Origin: Trueperaceae bacterium
GTDB taxonomy: Bacteria > Deinococcota > Deinococci > Deinococcales > Trueperaceae
Length of the DNA stretch: 64,000 nt
NCBI GenBank assembly: GCA_023954415.1
Contig: JAMLIB010000001.1
Span: 266,001-330,000, forward strand
Direction of reading: 5' to 3'
The position numbers and the translations under genes were made by a program. The stretch's first letter is position 1, and every line of letters starts with the position of its first letter. Positions 24,611-39,570 of this stretch are shown here, piece after piece. The notes below the pieces were generated by a model that did no database searches, had not been told where the DNA came from, and was given only the letters and a program-made list of their open reading frames with translations.

Positions 24611-25387
24611 ATGACGTACCGACATCTGACGCTCACGGAGCGCGACGGCGCCCTGCGGGTCGCGCTCGACCGCCCGGAAGTCCTCAACGCGCTCGACCTC
24701 GAGTTGCTCGCGGAGCTTGCCGATGCCCTCACGGGCCCCGCCGCCGAACCGCGCGTGCGTGCCGTGCTCCTCACGGGGACGGGACGGGCGTTCTGCGCCG
24801 GAGCCGACCTGGGCTCCACGGCGATGGACGCCGACATCGGCATGGTCCTCGAGGAGTACTACCACCCGGTGGTCAGGGCCGTCGCGGCCCTCGAGAAGCC
24901 CGTCGTCGCGGGGGTGAACGGGGTCGCCGCCGGTGCCGGGCTCAGCCTCGCGGCGGCGTGCGACGTGCGCATCGCGGCCAACTCGGCCACGTTCGCGCTC
25001 GGCTTCACCGGGATCGGCCTGGCGCTCGACGCCGGCTCCAGCTACTTCCTCTCGCGGCTCATCGGTCCGGGCAGGACCCTCGAGCTGGCCTTCGGCAACC
25101 GCAGGGTGGACGCCGCCGAGGCGCTGCGCATCGGGCTGGTCGAGCGCGTCCTTGACGGCCCGGACTTCGCGGAGGAGGTCATGGGGATCGCGCGGGCGCT
25201 GGCCGGCGGGCCGACCCTCGCCTACGCCCTCGTCAAGGCCGAGGTGCGCGCGGCGCTCGACAACACGTTGAGCGAACAGCTCGCCTTCGAGGCGGAGGCG
25301 CAAGCGCGCGCCGGCGCCTCGGACGACGCGCGCGAGGGGATCCGAGCTTTCGCCGAGAAGCGCGCCCCGCGCTACGGAGGTCGTTGA
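24611..25387 (+). CDS. Enoyl-CoA hydratase/isomerase family protein (PaaG-like)
   Basis: 258 residues of crotonase fold. The oxyanion-hole segments AFCAGADL (60-67) and GVAAGAGLSL (104-113) are present, and the catalytic loop reads GLALDAGSS with Asp140, as in PaaG-type isomerases rather than hydratases with two Glu. It probably acts on an unsaturated acyl-CoA; the substrate is unknown and no phenylacetate pathway genes are nearby. A GGAGG sits upstream of ATG 24611, and a TATCCT box near 24579 may be the promoter. The stop directly abuts the next start. Confidence 0.88.
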   Translation: MTYRHLTLTERDGALRVALDRPEVLNALDLELLAELADALTGPAAEPRVRAVLLTGTGRAFCAGADLGSTAMDADIGMVLEEYYHPVVRAVAALEKPVVAGVNGVAAGAGLSLAAACDVRIAANSATFALGFTGIGLALDAGSSYFLSRLIGPGRTLELAFGNRRVDAAEALRIGLVERVLDGPDFAEEVMGIARALAGGPTLAYALVKAEVRAALDNTLSEQLAFEAEAQARAGASDDAREGIRAFAEKRAPRYGGR

Positions 25388-26962
25388 ATGCCCGTCGCCG
25401 ACACTATCCTCTACGGCTCCGTCCTGACCATGGACCGGCACCGCCCGCGGGCGGCCGGGCTCGCCCTCGCAGGCGGCAAGGTCCTCGCGGTGGGCGACGC
25501 GAGCGACCTCCACGCGGTGGCCGGGCCGGACACGCGGGTCATCGACTTCGGCTCGGCATGCCTGATGCCTGCCTTCCACGACGCGCACGTCCACCTGACG
25601 CGCCACGGCATCGAGCTCGACTACCTCGACCTCTCGTCCGTGACGAGCTTGAGCGCCGGCTGTGCGCTCATCCGTGAGCGCGCGGCCCGGAGCGCGCCGG
25701 GCGGCTGGGTCATCGCCACCGGCTTCGCGCTGCAACGCTGGAACCTCGCGACCGTCGCCAGGGAAGAGTCGGACGCGCTCGAGGCCGCCGCGCTCGGCCG
25801 CAAGGTACTGATGCATAGCCAGGACCATCACTCGGCCTGGGCGAGCCGCGCGGCGCTCGCGGCCGCCGGCCTCACGGTGGCGACCGACCTCGGACCGGGC
25901 GGCAGGATCGTACTCGACGAGCGCGGCGAGCCGACGGGTCTGCTCCTGGAGGAGGCGGTCGACCCCGTCTCCGACGTCGCCTCGCGGCCGACCCGCCAGG
26001 ACCTCCGCGCCGCGCTGGCCAGGGCGGGGAAGCACCTGGCCTCCCTCGGCATCGCGACCGTGCACCACATGGCCGCCGAAGGCCCCGACCTGTGGCGCGA
26101 GCTCGCCCTGACGGCCAGCGACGACGCGTACGAGCTGCGCGTCTGGGCGTGCATCCCGCACCAACAGATCGAGGCGGCGGCGGCCATCGGCCTTGCCACC
26201 AACCAGGGGGGCGACAACTTCCGGGTCGGCGGCGCCAAGTTCTTCGCCGACGGCGCGCTCGGCAGCCGCACGGCATGGATGCTCGAGCCGTACGCCGGCA
26301 CGAGCGAGGTCGGCATGGTGATGGACGGCCCCGACGTGCTGCTGCGCCGCATGCCGCTCGCGCTCGCCGCCGGCCTGGTGCCCGTCGTGCACGCCATCGG
26401 CGATGCCGCCACCCGTGCCACCCTCGATGCTTTCGAGGCCACGGCCGAGCAGTGGCGCGCCCTCGGGCTGCGGCCACGGCTCGAGCACGCGCAGCACATG
26501 CACCCGGACGACGTCAAGCGGGCCGGGCGGCTCGGGGTCGTCGCCTCCATGCAGCCCATCCATCTGACGTTCGACCTGCCGTCGATCGCCGCGTTGCTGC
26601 CCGACAGGTCGACCAGGGCGTACGCGATGCGCTCGCTCGCGGCGGCTGGCGCGCCGCTCGCCTTCGGCTCGGACACGCCGGTGGCCAGCCCCGACGTGTT
26701 CGTCGGGCTACGCGCGGCCTGCCGCAGGGCGGACGCGACGGGCGAACGCCTGAACCCGGCCGAGGCGCTGTCGCCCGACGCCGCCCTGGCGGCCTACACG
26801 ACGGGCGCGGCCTACGCCATCCAGGCCGAGCACCGCTCGGGGATGCTCAGGCCCGGCTTCGACGCCGACATCGTCGCGCTCTCGCACGACCCGCTCGTGT
26901 CGCTCGACGGCCTCGAGGTGCTCGCTACCATTAAGGGCGGCGCCTTCACCTACACCGCCTAG
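25388..26962 (+). CDS. Amidohydrolase family protein (YtcJ-like)
   Basis: 524 residues with the metal-dependent hydrolase layout: N-terminal beta domain, HDAHVHL (64-70) metal pair, a middle GGAKFFADGALGSRTAWM segment whose Lys may be the bridging ligand, HAIGDAA and LEHAQHM His ligands, and FGSDTP with the catalytic Asp. YtcJ relatives hydrolyse N-substituted amides or formamides; the substrate here is unknown. GGAGG lies 7 bases before the ATG, which immediately follows the upstream TGA, so the pair is one operon. Confidence 0.9.
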   Translation: MPVADTILYGSVLTMDRHRPRAAGLALAGGKVLAVGDASDLHAVAGPDTRVIDFGSACLMPAFHDAHVHLTRHGIELDYLDLSSVTSLSAGCALIRERAARSAPGGWVIATGFALQRWNLATVAREESDALEAAALGRKVLMHSQDHHSAWASRAALAAAGLTVATDLGPGGRIVLDERGEPTGLLLEEAVDPVSDVASRPTRQDLRAALARAGKHLASLGIATVHHMAAEGPDLWRELALTASDDAYELRVWACIPHQQIEAAAAIGLATNQGGDNFRVGGAKFFADGALGSRTAWMLEPYAGTSEVGMVMDGPDVLLRRMPLALAAGLVPVVHAIGDAATRATLDAFEATAEQWRALGLRPRLEHAQHMHPDDVKRAGRLGVVASMQPIHLTFDLPSIAALLPDRSTRAYAMRSLAAAGAPLAFGSDTPVASPDVFVGLRAACRRADATGERLNPAEALSPDAALAAYTTGAAYAIQAEHRSGMLRPGFDADIVALSHDPLVSLDGLEVLATIKGGAFTYTA

Positions 26963-27027
26963 GCCCGGAAGGCCTCCGCCTGCGGACGCGGGCGGTCACT
27001 CGCCGTGGCTCGCTGCGTGGTGGGCGC

Positions 27028-27756
27028 TCAGCCCACGCTGAGCGGCAGCTCGTGCACCAGGCCGCGGGGCGGGCGGTCCAGGAGGAAGAGCACGGCGTCG
27101 GTCAGGGCGTCGGGCGCGATCCAGGCGGTCGGGTCGGCGCCCGGCATGGCGCGCCGGTTGCCCGGCGTATCGAACGCCCCCTTGGGCACGAGCAGCGCGA
27201 CGTTGACGCCGCGCTTCGCCACCTGGGCCGCCAGCGAGCGGAAGTAGGCGGCGAGGGCCCCCTTGGCGGCCGCGTAGGCCACCGAGCCCGGCGCCGGGGA
27301 GGCCCCGGCCGCCGCCCCGACGGCGACGAGCGCACCCCGGCCGGCTGCGAGCATGCCGGGCAGCACCGCTGCACAGGCGTTGACAGCGCCACGCAGGTTG
27401 CCGTCAAGGGCGCGCTCCAAGACTGCGGACGCGCCCAAGGCGCCGTCGGCGGGCCCCGGTCCGGGCTCGAACCTGCCCGCCAGGTGGACGAGCGCCTCGG
27501 GCGCGCCGTAAGCGCCATCCAGCCGCGCCACGGCCTCGGCGACCGCCGCCGGCTCAACCAGGTCGACCCCCGCCACGGTGACCGCCTCGCCCAGCCCCGC
27601 GAACCGTTCCGTGGCCCGCTCCTCGCTCCCCGGCCTGACCGTGGCGACGACCCGCCAACCCGCGGCCACCAGCCGCGGGACGACGGTCGCTGCGAGGTCG
27701 CCGCCCGCGCCGGTCACGAGAGCCGTGCGCGGCCTGTCTGAAGTCGTCTCGAGCAT
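27028..27756 (-). CDS. Short-chain dehydrogenase/reductase family protein
   Basis: 242 residues. The cofactor loop is TGAGGDL (15-21), HLAG matches the NAG structural motif, and the catalytic Tyr/Lys appear as YAAAK (161-165). The usual catalytic Ser, expected 13 residues before the Tyr, is Ala148, so activity may be weak or altered. ATG 27756 is chosen because a TACACT -10 box ends 5 bases before it. It diverges from proA, with both promoters inside 53 bases. Substrate unknown. Confidence 0.8.
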   Translation of the reverse strand: MLETTSDRPRTALVTGAGGDLAATVVPRLVAAGWRVVATVRPGSEERATERFAGLGEAVTVAGVDLVEPAAVAEAVARLDGAYGAPEALVHLAGRFEPGPGPADGALGASAVLERALDGNLRGAVNACAAVLPGMLAAGRGALVAVGAAAGASPAPGSVAYAAAKGALAAYFRSLAAQVAKRGVNVALLVPKGAFDTPGNRRAMPGADPTAWIAPDALTDAVLFLLDRPPRGLVHELPLSVG

Positions 27757-27761
27757 GCCGA

Positions 27762-27767
27762 AGTGTA
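27762..27767 (-). promoter_or_regulatory. Leaderless-type -10 box (TACACT) of the SDR gene
   Basis: TACACT ends 5 bases before ATG 27756 on the minus strand. Confidence 0.5.
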
Positions 27768-27798
27768 AGTCGGGCGGGGAAGGCACGGGCGCGTTGGC

Positions 27799-27804
27799 TA
27801 TACT
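27799..27804 (+). promoter_or_regulatory. Leaderless-type -10 box (TATACT) of proA
   Basis: TATACT ends 5 bases before ATG 27810; no Shine-Dalgarno is present. Confidence 0.6.
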
Positions 27805-27809
27805 CGCCC

Positions 27810-29090
27810 ATGCCCGCGACTCGCTCAGCGCCGGTGCCCGCTCACCGCCCCAAGGGTTACCTCGATACCCTCCTGGCCAAGGCCAGGGTCGCCTCCCGTG
27901 CCCTGGCCGCCGCGGACCGCCCGGCCGCCCTGACGGCCATCGCGGAGGGGCTCTCGATTGGTGCGCCGACGGTCCTGGAGGCCAACGCCGCGGATGTGGC
28001 GGCCGAGCAGGCGCGGGGCACGAGCGCCGCGCTCGTCGACCGCCTCCGCCTCTCGCCCGAGCGCCTTGCCGCCATCGCACGGGCCGTCCTGCAGGTCGCG
28101 GACCTGCCCGACCCGCTCGGCGCGGCGCCGACGGCGTGGACGTTGCCCAACGGGCTGAGCGTGCGGCGGGTGAGCGTGCCGTTCGGGGTCATCGGGATGG
28201 TCTACGAGTCGCGGCCCAACGTCACGGTGGACGCCGCCGCCCTCGCCCTGAAGGCCGGGAGCGCCGCCGTGCTGCGCGGCTCCTCCAACGCTCTAGCCAG
28301 CAACCGGGCGCTCGTGGCAAGCATGCGCGCCGCTCTCGGTCGCATCGGGCTGCCTGAGGACGCCGTGCAGCTGATCGACTCGCCCGACCGCGAGCTCGTC
28401 ACGGAGCTCCTGCGCGCACGGGGGCGCGTCGACCTCGTCATCCCGCGTGGTGGCGCCGGTCTGATCCGGCACGTGGTCGACACCGCCAGCGTGCCGGTCA
28501 TCGAGACGGGGGTGGGCAACTGCCACCTCTACGTCGACGCGGCCGCGGACCTCGCCATGGCGGGGCGCCTCGTCATGAACGCCAAGGTGCAGCGGCCGGG
28601 CGTATGCAACGCGATCGAGACGCTGCTGGTGCACGAGCGGGTCGCCGACGAGTTCCTGCCGCGCGCCGCCGCCGACCTCCGGGCGGCCGGCGTCAGGCTC
28701 TACGGCTGCCCCAGGGCGCGCGCCATCGTTACCGGCATGGACGCTGCCGGTGACGCCGAATGGGGTAAGGAGTTCCTCGACCTGGAGCTTGCGGTGCGCG
28801 TGGTCGCGGACCTGGACGAGGCGTTGGAGCACATCGCCCGCTTCGGTACGCAGCACACCGAGGCGATCGCCACGCGCGACGCCGACGCCGCCGAGCGTTT
28901 CAGGCGCGAGGTGGACGCCGCCGTCGTCATGGTGAACGCTTCCACGCGCTTCACGGACGGCTTCGAGTTCGGTTTCGGCGCCGAGATCGGCATAAGCACG
29001 CAGAAGCTGCACGCGCGCGGGCCCCTCGGGCTCGAGCAGATCGTCACCTACAAGTACCTGGTCGACGGCGACGGGCAGGTGCGTGGCTGA
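27810..29090 (+). CDS. proA: Glutamate-5-semialdehyde dehydrogenase (gamma-glutamyl phosphate reductase)
   Basis: 426 residues, full family length. It reduces gamma-glutamyl phosphate with NADPH in proline synthesis. The FGVIGMVYESRPNVTVDAAA segment, the catalytic Cys266 within QRPGVCNAIE, and the C-terminal FGFGAEIGISTQKLHARGP motif are diagnostic. The usual partner proB is not adjacent. Start ATG 27810 is fixed by the TATACT box 5 bases upstream. Confidence 0.96.
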   Translation: MPATRSAPVPAHRPKGYLDTLLAKARVASRALAAADRPAALTAIAEGLSIGAPTVLEANAADVAAEQARGTSAALVDRLRLSPERLAAIARAVLQVADLPDPLGAAPTAWTLPNGLSVRRVSVPFGVIGMVYESRPNVTVDAAALALKAGSAAVLRGSSNALASNRALVASMRAALGRIGLPEDAVQLIDSPDRELVTELLRARGRVDLVIPRGGAGLIRHVVDTASVPVIETGVGNCHLYVDAAADLAMAGRLVMNAKVQRPGVCNAIETLLVHERVADEFLPRAAADLRAAGVRLYGCPRARAIVTGMDAAGDAEWGKEFLDLELAVRVVADLDEALEHIARFGTQHTEAIATRDADAAERFRREVDAAVVMVNASTRFTDGFEFGFGAEIGISTQKLHARGPLGLEQIVTYKYLVDGDGQVRG

Positions 29091-29180
29091 CGGCCGGCGG
29101 TGACCCGCGGTCGTCCGCGCTACACGGCGAACACCCTGGATGGACTAGGCAGAAATCCTGTCCAGGACGACGCATAACGT

Positions 29181-29210
29181 TTGACCCACCCACATGTTTG
29201 CGGGTAGAAT
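29181..29210 (+). promoter_or_regulatory. gyrB promoter
   Basis: TTGACC (29181-29186) and TAGAAT (29205-29210) are separated by 18 bases, the clearest sigma-70-type -35/-10 pair in the window. GGAGG at 29230-29234 then sits 5 bases before the TTG start. Confidence 0.65.
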
Positions 29211-29239
29211 GGGGCCGTTAGTGGGCCACGGAGGTCTAG

Positions 29240-31222
<1,983 letters not shown>

Positions 31223-31254
31223 GCTTGCGCGCACGGCCGGGCGCTACCAAGAGA

Positions 31255-31287
31255 GGGCCCGCGCGGCGATCCGCGCGGGCCCTTCCT
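31255..31287. terminator. Strong terminator after gyrB
   Basis: GGGCCCGCGCGG (31255-31266), loop CGAT and CCGCGCGGGCCC (31271-31282) form a perfect 12-bp stem, followed by TTCCT on the plus strand. It lies between the convergent gyrB and cytochrome genes and may serve both. Confidence 0.8.
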
Positions 31288-31309
31288 GTAGGCGCTATCG
31301 ACTGCGGGG

Positions 31310-32116
31310 TCAGTCCAGGCCGGCAGCCACGCGGTTGGCGTGGACCTCCGTCGCCATGAGCATCATGCCCCGCACCGCCTCGACGTCGGCGGCCGTGTAC
31401 GGCTCGAAGCCGGCCGGCAGGTCGGCCTCGTTGCCCCAGGCCGTCATGACGTAGTTGAGGATGGCGGCGATATCGGCGTCCTGCAGGTGCAAGTGCGACG
31501 GCATGACGCCGTTGTAGGTCGTGTTGTGGACGCTGATGCTGCCTTGGAGGCCGAAGGCGATGGCCTCGACCGGGTAGTCGCGGTCCGCGGCGTACAGCTC
31601 GGGGGCGTGCCCGGCGAGGGGCGGGAAGGCCATGGGGATGCCCATGCCCGTAGCCTGATGGCAGGCCGAGCACGTGCTCATGTACAGGGGCTCACCGTCG
31701 GGCAGGGCCGGAGCGCTCGTTTGCACCGCCGCACCGCCGCCGGCCTCCCCGGAGGCATCCGGCGTGGCGGGGGTGGGGGGCGCCGCGGCTGCCGGCGCTG
31801 CCGGTGCGACCATCGGGGCGGCGGAGTAGAAGCCCGGGTTGACCACGCCGCGCTCGGCGACGAGCTCCATGGCGCGGTTGATGTCGATGCGGGCCCTGCC
31901 GCCGCCCAAGTCCTCGTAGCCGGTGATGCTCGCGACGGCCGCCTGGAGGTCGGCCTGATGCGCGGAGCCGTCGAGGATCTGGTACTTTCCCTGCGGTCGG
32001 GAGGTGGCGAGGAAGAGCAGCGCGAGCAGGATGACGCCCATGCCGGCCGACCCGAGGGCGACGGCGGAGCGGACCTGCTTCTCGCTGAACAAGTAGCCGC
32101 GGCTGTTGTCAGGCAT
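31310..32116 (-). CDS. Membrane-anchored mono-heme cytochrome c, last gene of the complex III operon
   Basis: 268 residues. One N-terminal membrane segment (about 18-38), a soluble spacer, an Ala/Pro-rich linker (about 100-140) and a cytochrome c domain with CSACH (149-153), then MAFPPLAGH and a Met-bearing TTYNGVMPSH segment as likely sixth ligand. It is additional to the six act genes and probably passes electrons from alternative complex III to an oxidase or soluble carrier. Its start lies 8 bases inside the end of actF. The specific role is inferred from position. Confidence 0.85.
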   Translation of the reverse strand: MPDNSRGYLFSEKQVRSAVALGSAGMGVILLALLFLATSRPQGKYQILDGSAHQADLQAAVASITGYEDLGGGRARIDINRAMELVAERGVVNPGFYSAAPMVAPAAPAAAAPPTPATPDASGEAGGGAAVQTSAPALPDGEPLYMSTCSACHQATGMGIPMAFPPLAGHAPELYAADRDYPVEAIAFGLQGSISVHNTTYNGVMPSHLHLQDADIAAILNYVMTAWGNEADLPAGFEPYTAADVEAVRGMMLMATEVHANRVAAGLD

Positions 32117-33296
32117 GGTGTTCGACCACCTTCAGGAGCCGCGGGTCGTTGGCGGGCACCACGTTGCGTGCGGCCAGCGCGCGCGCGTAGACGGCTACCC
32201 AGATGCCGCCGAGGCCCACGAGCAGGAGCACGTCGAGCAGCCTGACTTGGAAGCCCGCCCGACCGAACGCGGGGACGAGGAACCAGTAGTAGTTGAGGAA
32301 CTGCACGACGAGCGCCCATACGGCGACGATGGAGAGCGCCCGCCGCGTGCGCTTCACCCAGCGCGAGAAGAGGATCATGAACGGGGCGAAGAAGCCGAAG
32401 AACAGGAGGAACGCGCTCAGGCCCACCCACTCGGGGCCCAGGCGGAGCGTGTACCACGTCGCCGTCTCGACGACGTTGTTCGACCACTGGATGATCAGCT
32501 GCGAGATCTGCGTGTACGCCCAGAACATCGTGACGGCCATGAGGAGGTTGCCGAGGTCCTGCAGACGCTTCGGGGTGAGGAGCTTGTCGATCGTCGGGTT
32601 GACGCGCGCCAGGTTGACCATCACGAGGATGACCACGGCGAGCGCGGAGATGACCTGGCTGGCCATGATGATGCCGGGGTAGATGCCGGAGAACCAGGTC
32701 GGGGTCACGGACATCGCCCAGTCGAAGGCGGCGAAGGTCATCGTCAGGATGTAGACGACCACCCATAGACCGCTCAGGTTCTTCATGCGGTAGCCCGTGC
32801 GGGCCGACGTAGCGGAGTCGTCGTCCTGGCGCTTACCGAGGCGGCGGTACAGGAAGGCGCCGAGCGTGAACACGGCGAAGATGACCACGGCGCGGACGAT
32901 GAAGAACGTGGTGTTGAGGTAGGCCGTCTTGGCCGCGACCGTCGGCTCGGCTGCGACGTAGGCGGCGTCCGTCCACGGGTAGAGGTCCCGCATGCCGAAG
33001 AGGATCGGCAGGAAGAGCAGGGCGAAGAGCGGCACGGCGCCGGCGGCCGCCTCGAGCGGCCGGCTGATGAGGGCGCCCCACGACCCGCCCGCCAGGTGCA
33101 CGACGAACAGGAGCATGAGCGAGCCGAGCGAGATGCCGAGCCAGAAGAGGTAGGTGAACAGGTAGGACTGGAAGAAGCCCTCCGCGTGGCCCGCGAAGCC
33201 GAGGATGACGGCGACGAGCAGCGCCACCGCCCCGACCACCAAGCCGCCGATCTGGGCCTTGCCCGTGTTGATGGGTGGGAGCTTGAGCGAGCTCAT
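32109..33296 (-). CDS. actF: Alternative complex III membrane subunit ActF
   Basis: 395 residues with about ten hydrophobic segments, related to the NrfD-like ActC but shorter; contains FWLGISLGSLMLLFVVHLAG, the WALVVQFLNYYWFLVP segment and a charged cytosolic loop. It forms part of the membrane domain of the quinol:cytochrome c oxidoreductase. The ATG at 33296 overlaps the actE stop by 4 bases. Its place after actE matches the known actABCDEF order. Confidence 0.88.
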   Translation of the reverse strand: MSSLKLPPINTGKAQIGGLVVGAVALLVAVILGFAGHAEGFFQSYLFTYLFWLGISLGSLMLLFVVHLAGGSWGALISRPLEAAAGAVPLFALLFLPILFGMRDLYPWTDAAYVAAEPTVAAKTAYLNTTFFIVRAVVIFAVFTLGAFLYRRLGKRQDDDSATSARTGYRMKNLSGLWVVVYILTMTFAAFDWAMSVTPTWFSGIYPGIIMASQVISALAVVILVMVNLARVNPTIDKLLTPKRLQDLGNLLMAVTMFWAYTQISQLIIQWSNNVVETATWYTLRLGPEWVGLSAFLLFFGFFAPFMILFSRWVKRTRRALSIVAVWALVVQFLNYYWFLVPAFGRAGFQVRLLDVLLLVGLGGIWVAVYARALAARNVVPANDPRLLKVVEHHA

Positions 33297-33931
33297 CGGT
33301 TGGCCTCCGGTGCGCTTGGCGCGAGCGTCGCGTCGGTCGGGACGTCGGCCAGGCTCGCGTTCTGGCTGAGCTGCAGCGCCTTGACGTACGCGGCGATGGC
33401 CCAGCGGTCCGCCACCGGGATGCGCGAGGCGTAGCTGTACATGCGCCCGAAGCCGTTCGTCATGGCGTTGTAGAAGTAGCCGACGGGGGCGTCGAGCAAG
33501 CGCTGGGTCGTCGTGAAGTTGGCCGGCTGGGGGAAGCCCTTTAGGACCGTCGCCCCGAGGCCGTCGGCGTTGAAGTTGTGGCACGGCGAGCAGTAGATGT
33601 TGAACCGCTCCTGGCCGCGCTGGAGGAGGTCGGCGGTCAGCTCGACGGGCAGCTCGGAGAGGAACCCCGTCGGCCCCATGCCCGTCAGGTAGGCGGGGTC
33701 GAGAGCGCCGAACTCGCGCGAGACGGTGCCCGTTGGCAGCGGGCGCATGGCCGAGCCGTCCGCGAAGAACGGGGAGGACTCGAAGGCCTTCGCCTTGGGC
33801 TGGTCGTACATGTTGCGCCCGCAGCCCGTGAGGAGCAGCGTGCCGAGGAGGCAGGCGGCCAAGAGACCGCGCCTCACGCGCTCGGCCCGGGAGCGGGCTC
33901 GTGGCGCGGCCGGTGCGAGTGCCTGCGTCAC
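33293..33931 (-). CDS. actE: Alternative complex III mono-heme cytochrome c lipoprotein ActE
   Basis: 212 residues. A signal peptide ends in the lipobox LLTGC (Cys37), so the protein is lipid-anchored outside the inner membrane. One heme motif, CSPCH (114-118), is followed by a Met-containing AMTNGFGRMYSYA segment likely to give the axial ligand. It is the mono-heme subunit that takes electrons from the pentaheme ActA. GTG 33931 overlaps the actD stop by 4 bases and fixes the start. Confidence 0.9.
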   Translation of the reverse strand: MTQALAPAAPRARSRAERVRRGLLAACLLGTLLLTGCGRNMYDQPKAKAFESSPFFADGSAMRPLPTGTVSREFGALDPAYLTGMGPTGFLSELPVELTADLLQRGQERFNIYCSPCHNFNADGLGATVLKGFPQPANFTTTQRLLDAPVGYFYNAMTNGFGRMYSYASRIPVADRWAIAAYVKALQLSQNASLADVPTDATLAPSAPEANR

Positions 33932-34491
33932 TTCTCCACCTCCGAGATGACGAGAGGAGAGAGCCCCTCGAGGAACGCGCGGGTGGAGCCCAGGTCGAAC
34001 TTGGGGTCGCGCGCCTCGATGCAGAGGAAGAAGCGGTCGCGCATGGCGTTGTCGAACCCCGGGGTGTTGAATATCGGGTGGTACGGCCGGGGCAGCCCGT
34101 TGCGCACGAGCATGGTGATGGCGGCCGTGAGGCCCGCGAAGAGGATCGTGCACTCGTACATGATGACGATCCAGTTCGGCCAGCTGTTGAGGGGCTTGCC
34201 GCCCGAGACGAGCGGGTAGTGGGTCGTGTTCGCGTACCACTGCATGAAGAACCCGCCGAGCCCGCCCGTGATGCCCATGATGAGCACCACCCAGCCCAGC
34301 CGGGTCGGCTTCATGCCGAGGTCGAAGTCGAGCCCCTCGACCGGGAAGGGCGTGTAGGCGTCGATCCTCGTGTAACCGGCGTCGCGGACACGCGTCGAGG
34401 CCTCCCTGATGGCCTCGACGCTGTCGAACTGGGCCACGAGCCCGTAGAGGTCCGACGTCGAGGCGGTGTGGGCGAGGGTGGCGCTGCTCAT
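33928..34491 (-). CDS. actD: Alternative complex III subunit ActD (DUF3341)
   Basis: 187 residues of the DUF3341 family: an N-terminal soluble ACT-like stretch (YGLVAQFDSVEAIREA), then two membrane helices (about 63-85 and 105-130) with FFMQWYANTTHYPLVSGGKP between them, and a conserved C-terminal DRFFLCIEARDPKFD. It is a structural membrane subunit without cofactors. Start and stop both overlap neighbours by 4 bases. Confidence 0.92.
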   Translation of the reverse strand: MSSATLAHTASTSDLYGLVAQFDSVEAIREASTRVRDAGYTRIDAYTPFPVEGLDFDLGMKPTRLGWVVLIMGITGGLGGFFMQWYANTTHYPLVSGGKPLNSWPNWIVIMYECTILFAGLTAAITMLVRNGLPRPYHPIFNTPGFDNAMRDRFFLCIEARDPKFDLGSTRAFLEGLSPLVISEVEK

Positions 34492-35926
34492 GCCGGCTCC
34501 TCAGCGTGGAAGTACTCCATGCGGGCGCGCTCGAAGGCGTCGCTGCCGTGATGGTGGTCGTGGTAGGCCGTCTCCTTCGTCTCGGCCGTGGCGATCGACG
34601 GCAGCAGGCGGATGAAGAGGAAGAAGAGGGTGGAGAAGAGGCCGAGGCTGCCGATGAACAAGGACCAGTCCCAGAAGGTCGAGACGTAGTCGGCCCAGGA
34701 GGAGATGAGGAAGTCCTTCGTGAGCGAGACGACGAAGATCACGAAACGCTCGAGCCACATGCCGACGCTGACGATGATGGCGATGAAGAACAGGGCCCAC
34801 GGGCTCTGCCTGACCTTGCGGAACCAGAGCGGCTGGATGGCCACGAAGTTGCAGAAGATCAGCGCCCAGAAGAAGACGGCGTGGTCCCCGAACATGCGGT
34901 TCCAGATCATGTAGCGCTCGAACTCGACACCCGAGTACCAGGCGGTGAAGATCTCGATGAAGTAGCCGTACACGACGATCATGCCCGTGGCGAGCATGAG
35001 CTTCGAGGCGTTGTCCAGGTGCCGCAACGTGACGAGGTGCTCGAGGTGGAACGCCTTGCGTAGGGGCACCGCGAGGATGAGCACCATCGCGAAGCCGGCG
35101 AACACGGCGCCGGCCACGAAGTAGGGCGGCATGATCGTGTTGTTCCAGCCCGGCAGCTGCGCCGCGGCGAAGTCCATGGCGATCGTGCTGTGCACGCTGA
35201 GCACCAGCGGGAAGCTGACGGCCGCCAGGAGCAGGTACGCCCGCTGGTAGCGCTGCCACGCCTTGGTCGAGCCGTTCCAGCCCAGCGCGAGTACGCCGTA
35301 CAGGAGCTGTTGGAACTGCGTCTTGGAGCGGTCGCGCAGCGTCGCGAGGTCGGGGATGAGGCCGATGAACCAGAACACGAGCGAGATCGTGAAGTAGGTG
35401 CCGATCGCGAAGAAGTCCCAGTCGAGCGGGCTACGGAACTGCGGCCAGAGCCCGAAGGTGTTGGGGTACGGGACGAGCCAGTAGAAGACCCACGGACGGC
35501 CGAGGTGGAGGATGGGGTAGAGGCCGGCGCAGACCACGGCGAAGATGGTCATCGCCTCGGCGAAGCGGTTGACGGTGGTGCGCCACGGCTGCCTGAAGAG
35601 GAGCAGCGCGGCGGAGATGAGCGTTCCGGCGTGACCGATGCCGATCCACCACACGAAGTTGATGATGGGCATCCCCCAGGCGACGGGGATGTTGTTGCCG
35701 AAGATGCCGATGCCCGTCGTGATCAGCTTGACCACGGACACCAGGTACACGAGGAGCACGCTTGCCGAGATGACGAAACCGATCCACCACCACAGCGGCG
35801 TCTTGCCTAGAGGCGCCAGGACGGGCGTGAGCACGGCGTCGTCGATGCCGCCGTAGGTCTCGCCGGGCCTGATGACGCGGTTCGTCTCCTTGAAGGGGGT
35901 CTTGCGCTTGCCGGCAGCGACCGCCA

Positions 35927-35927
<1 letters not shown>
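34488..35927 (-). CDS. actC: Alternative complex III membrane subunit ActC (NrfD family)
   Basis: 479 residues with about ten membrane helices. NrfD-family features include WGMPIINFVWWIGIGHAGTL and the PWRTTVNRFAEAMT segment. In the characterised complex this subunit binds the quinol and forms a putative proton half-channel. It shares one base with the actB stop (TGATG). Confidence 0.92.

Positions 35928-39570
<3,643 letters not shown>

Noticed and set aside
24557-26563. 668-codon minus-strand frame opposite the enoyl-CoA hydratase and amidohydrolase genes
   Set aside because: Charged, repeat-free shadow translation opposite two well-supported genes.
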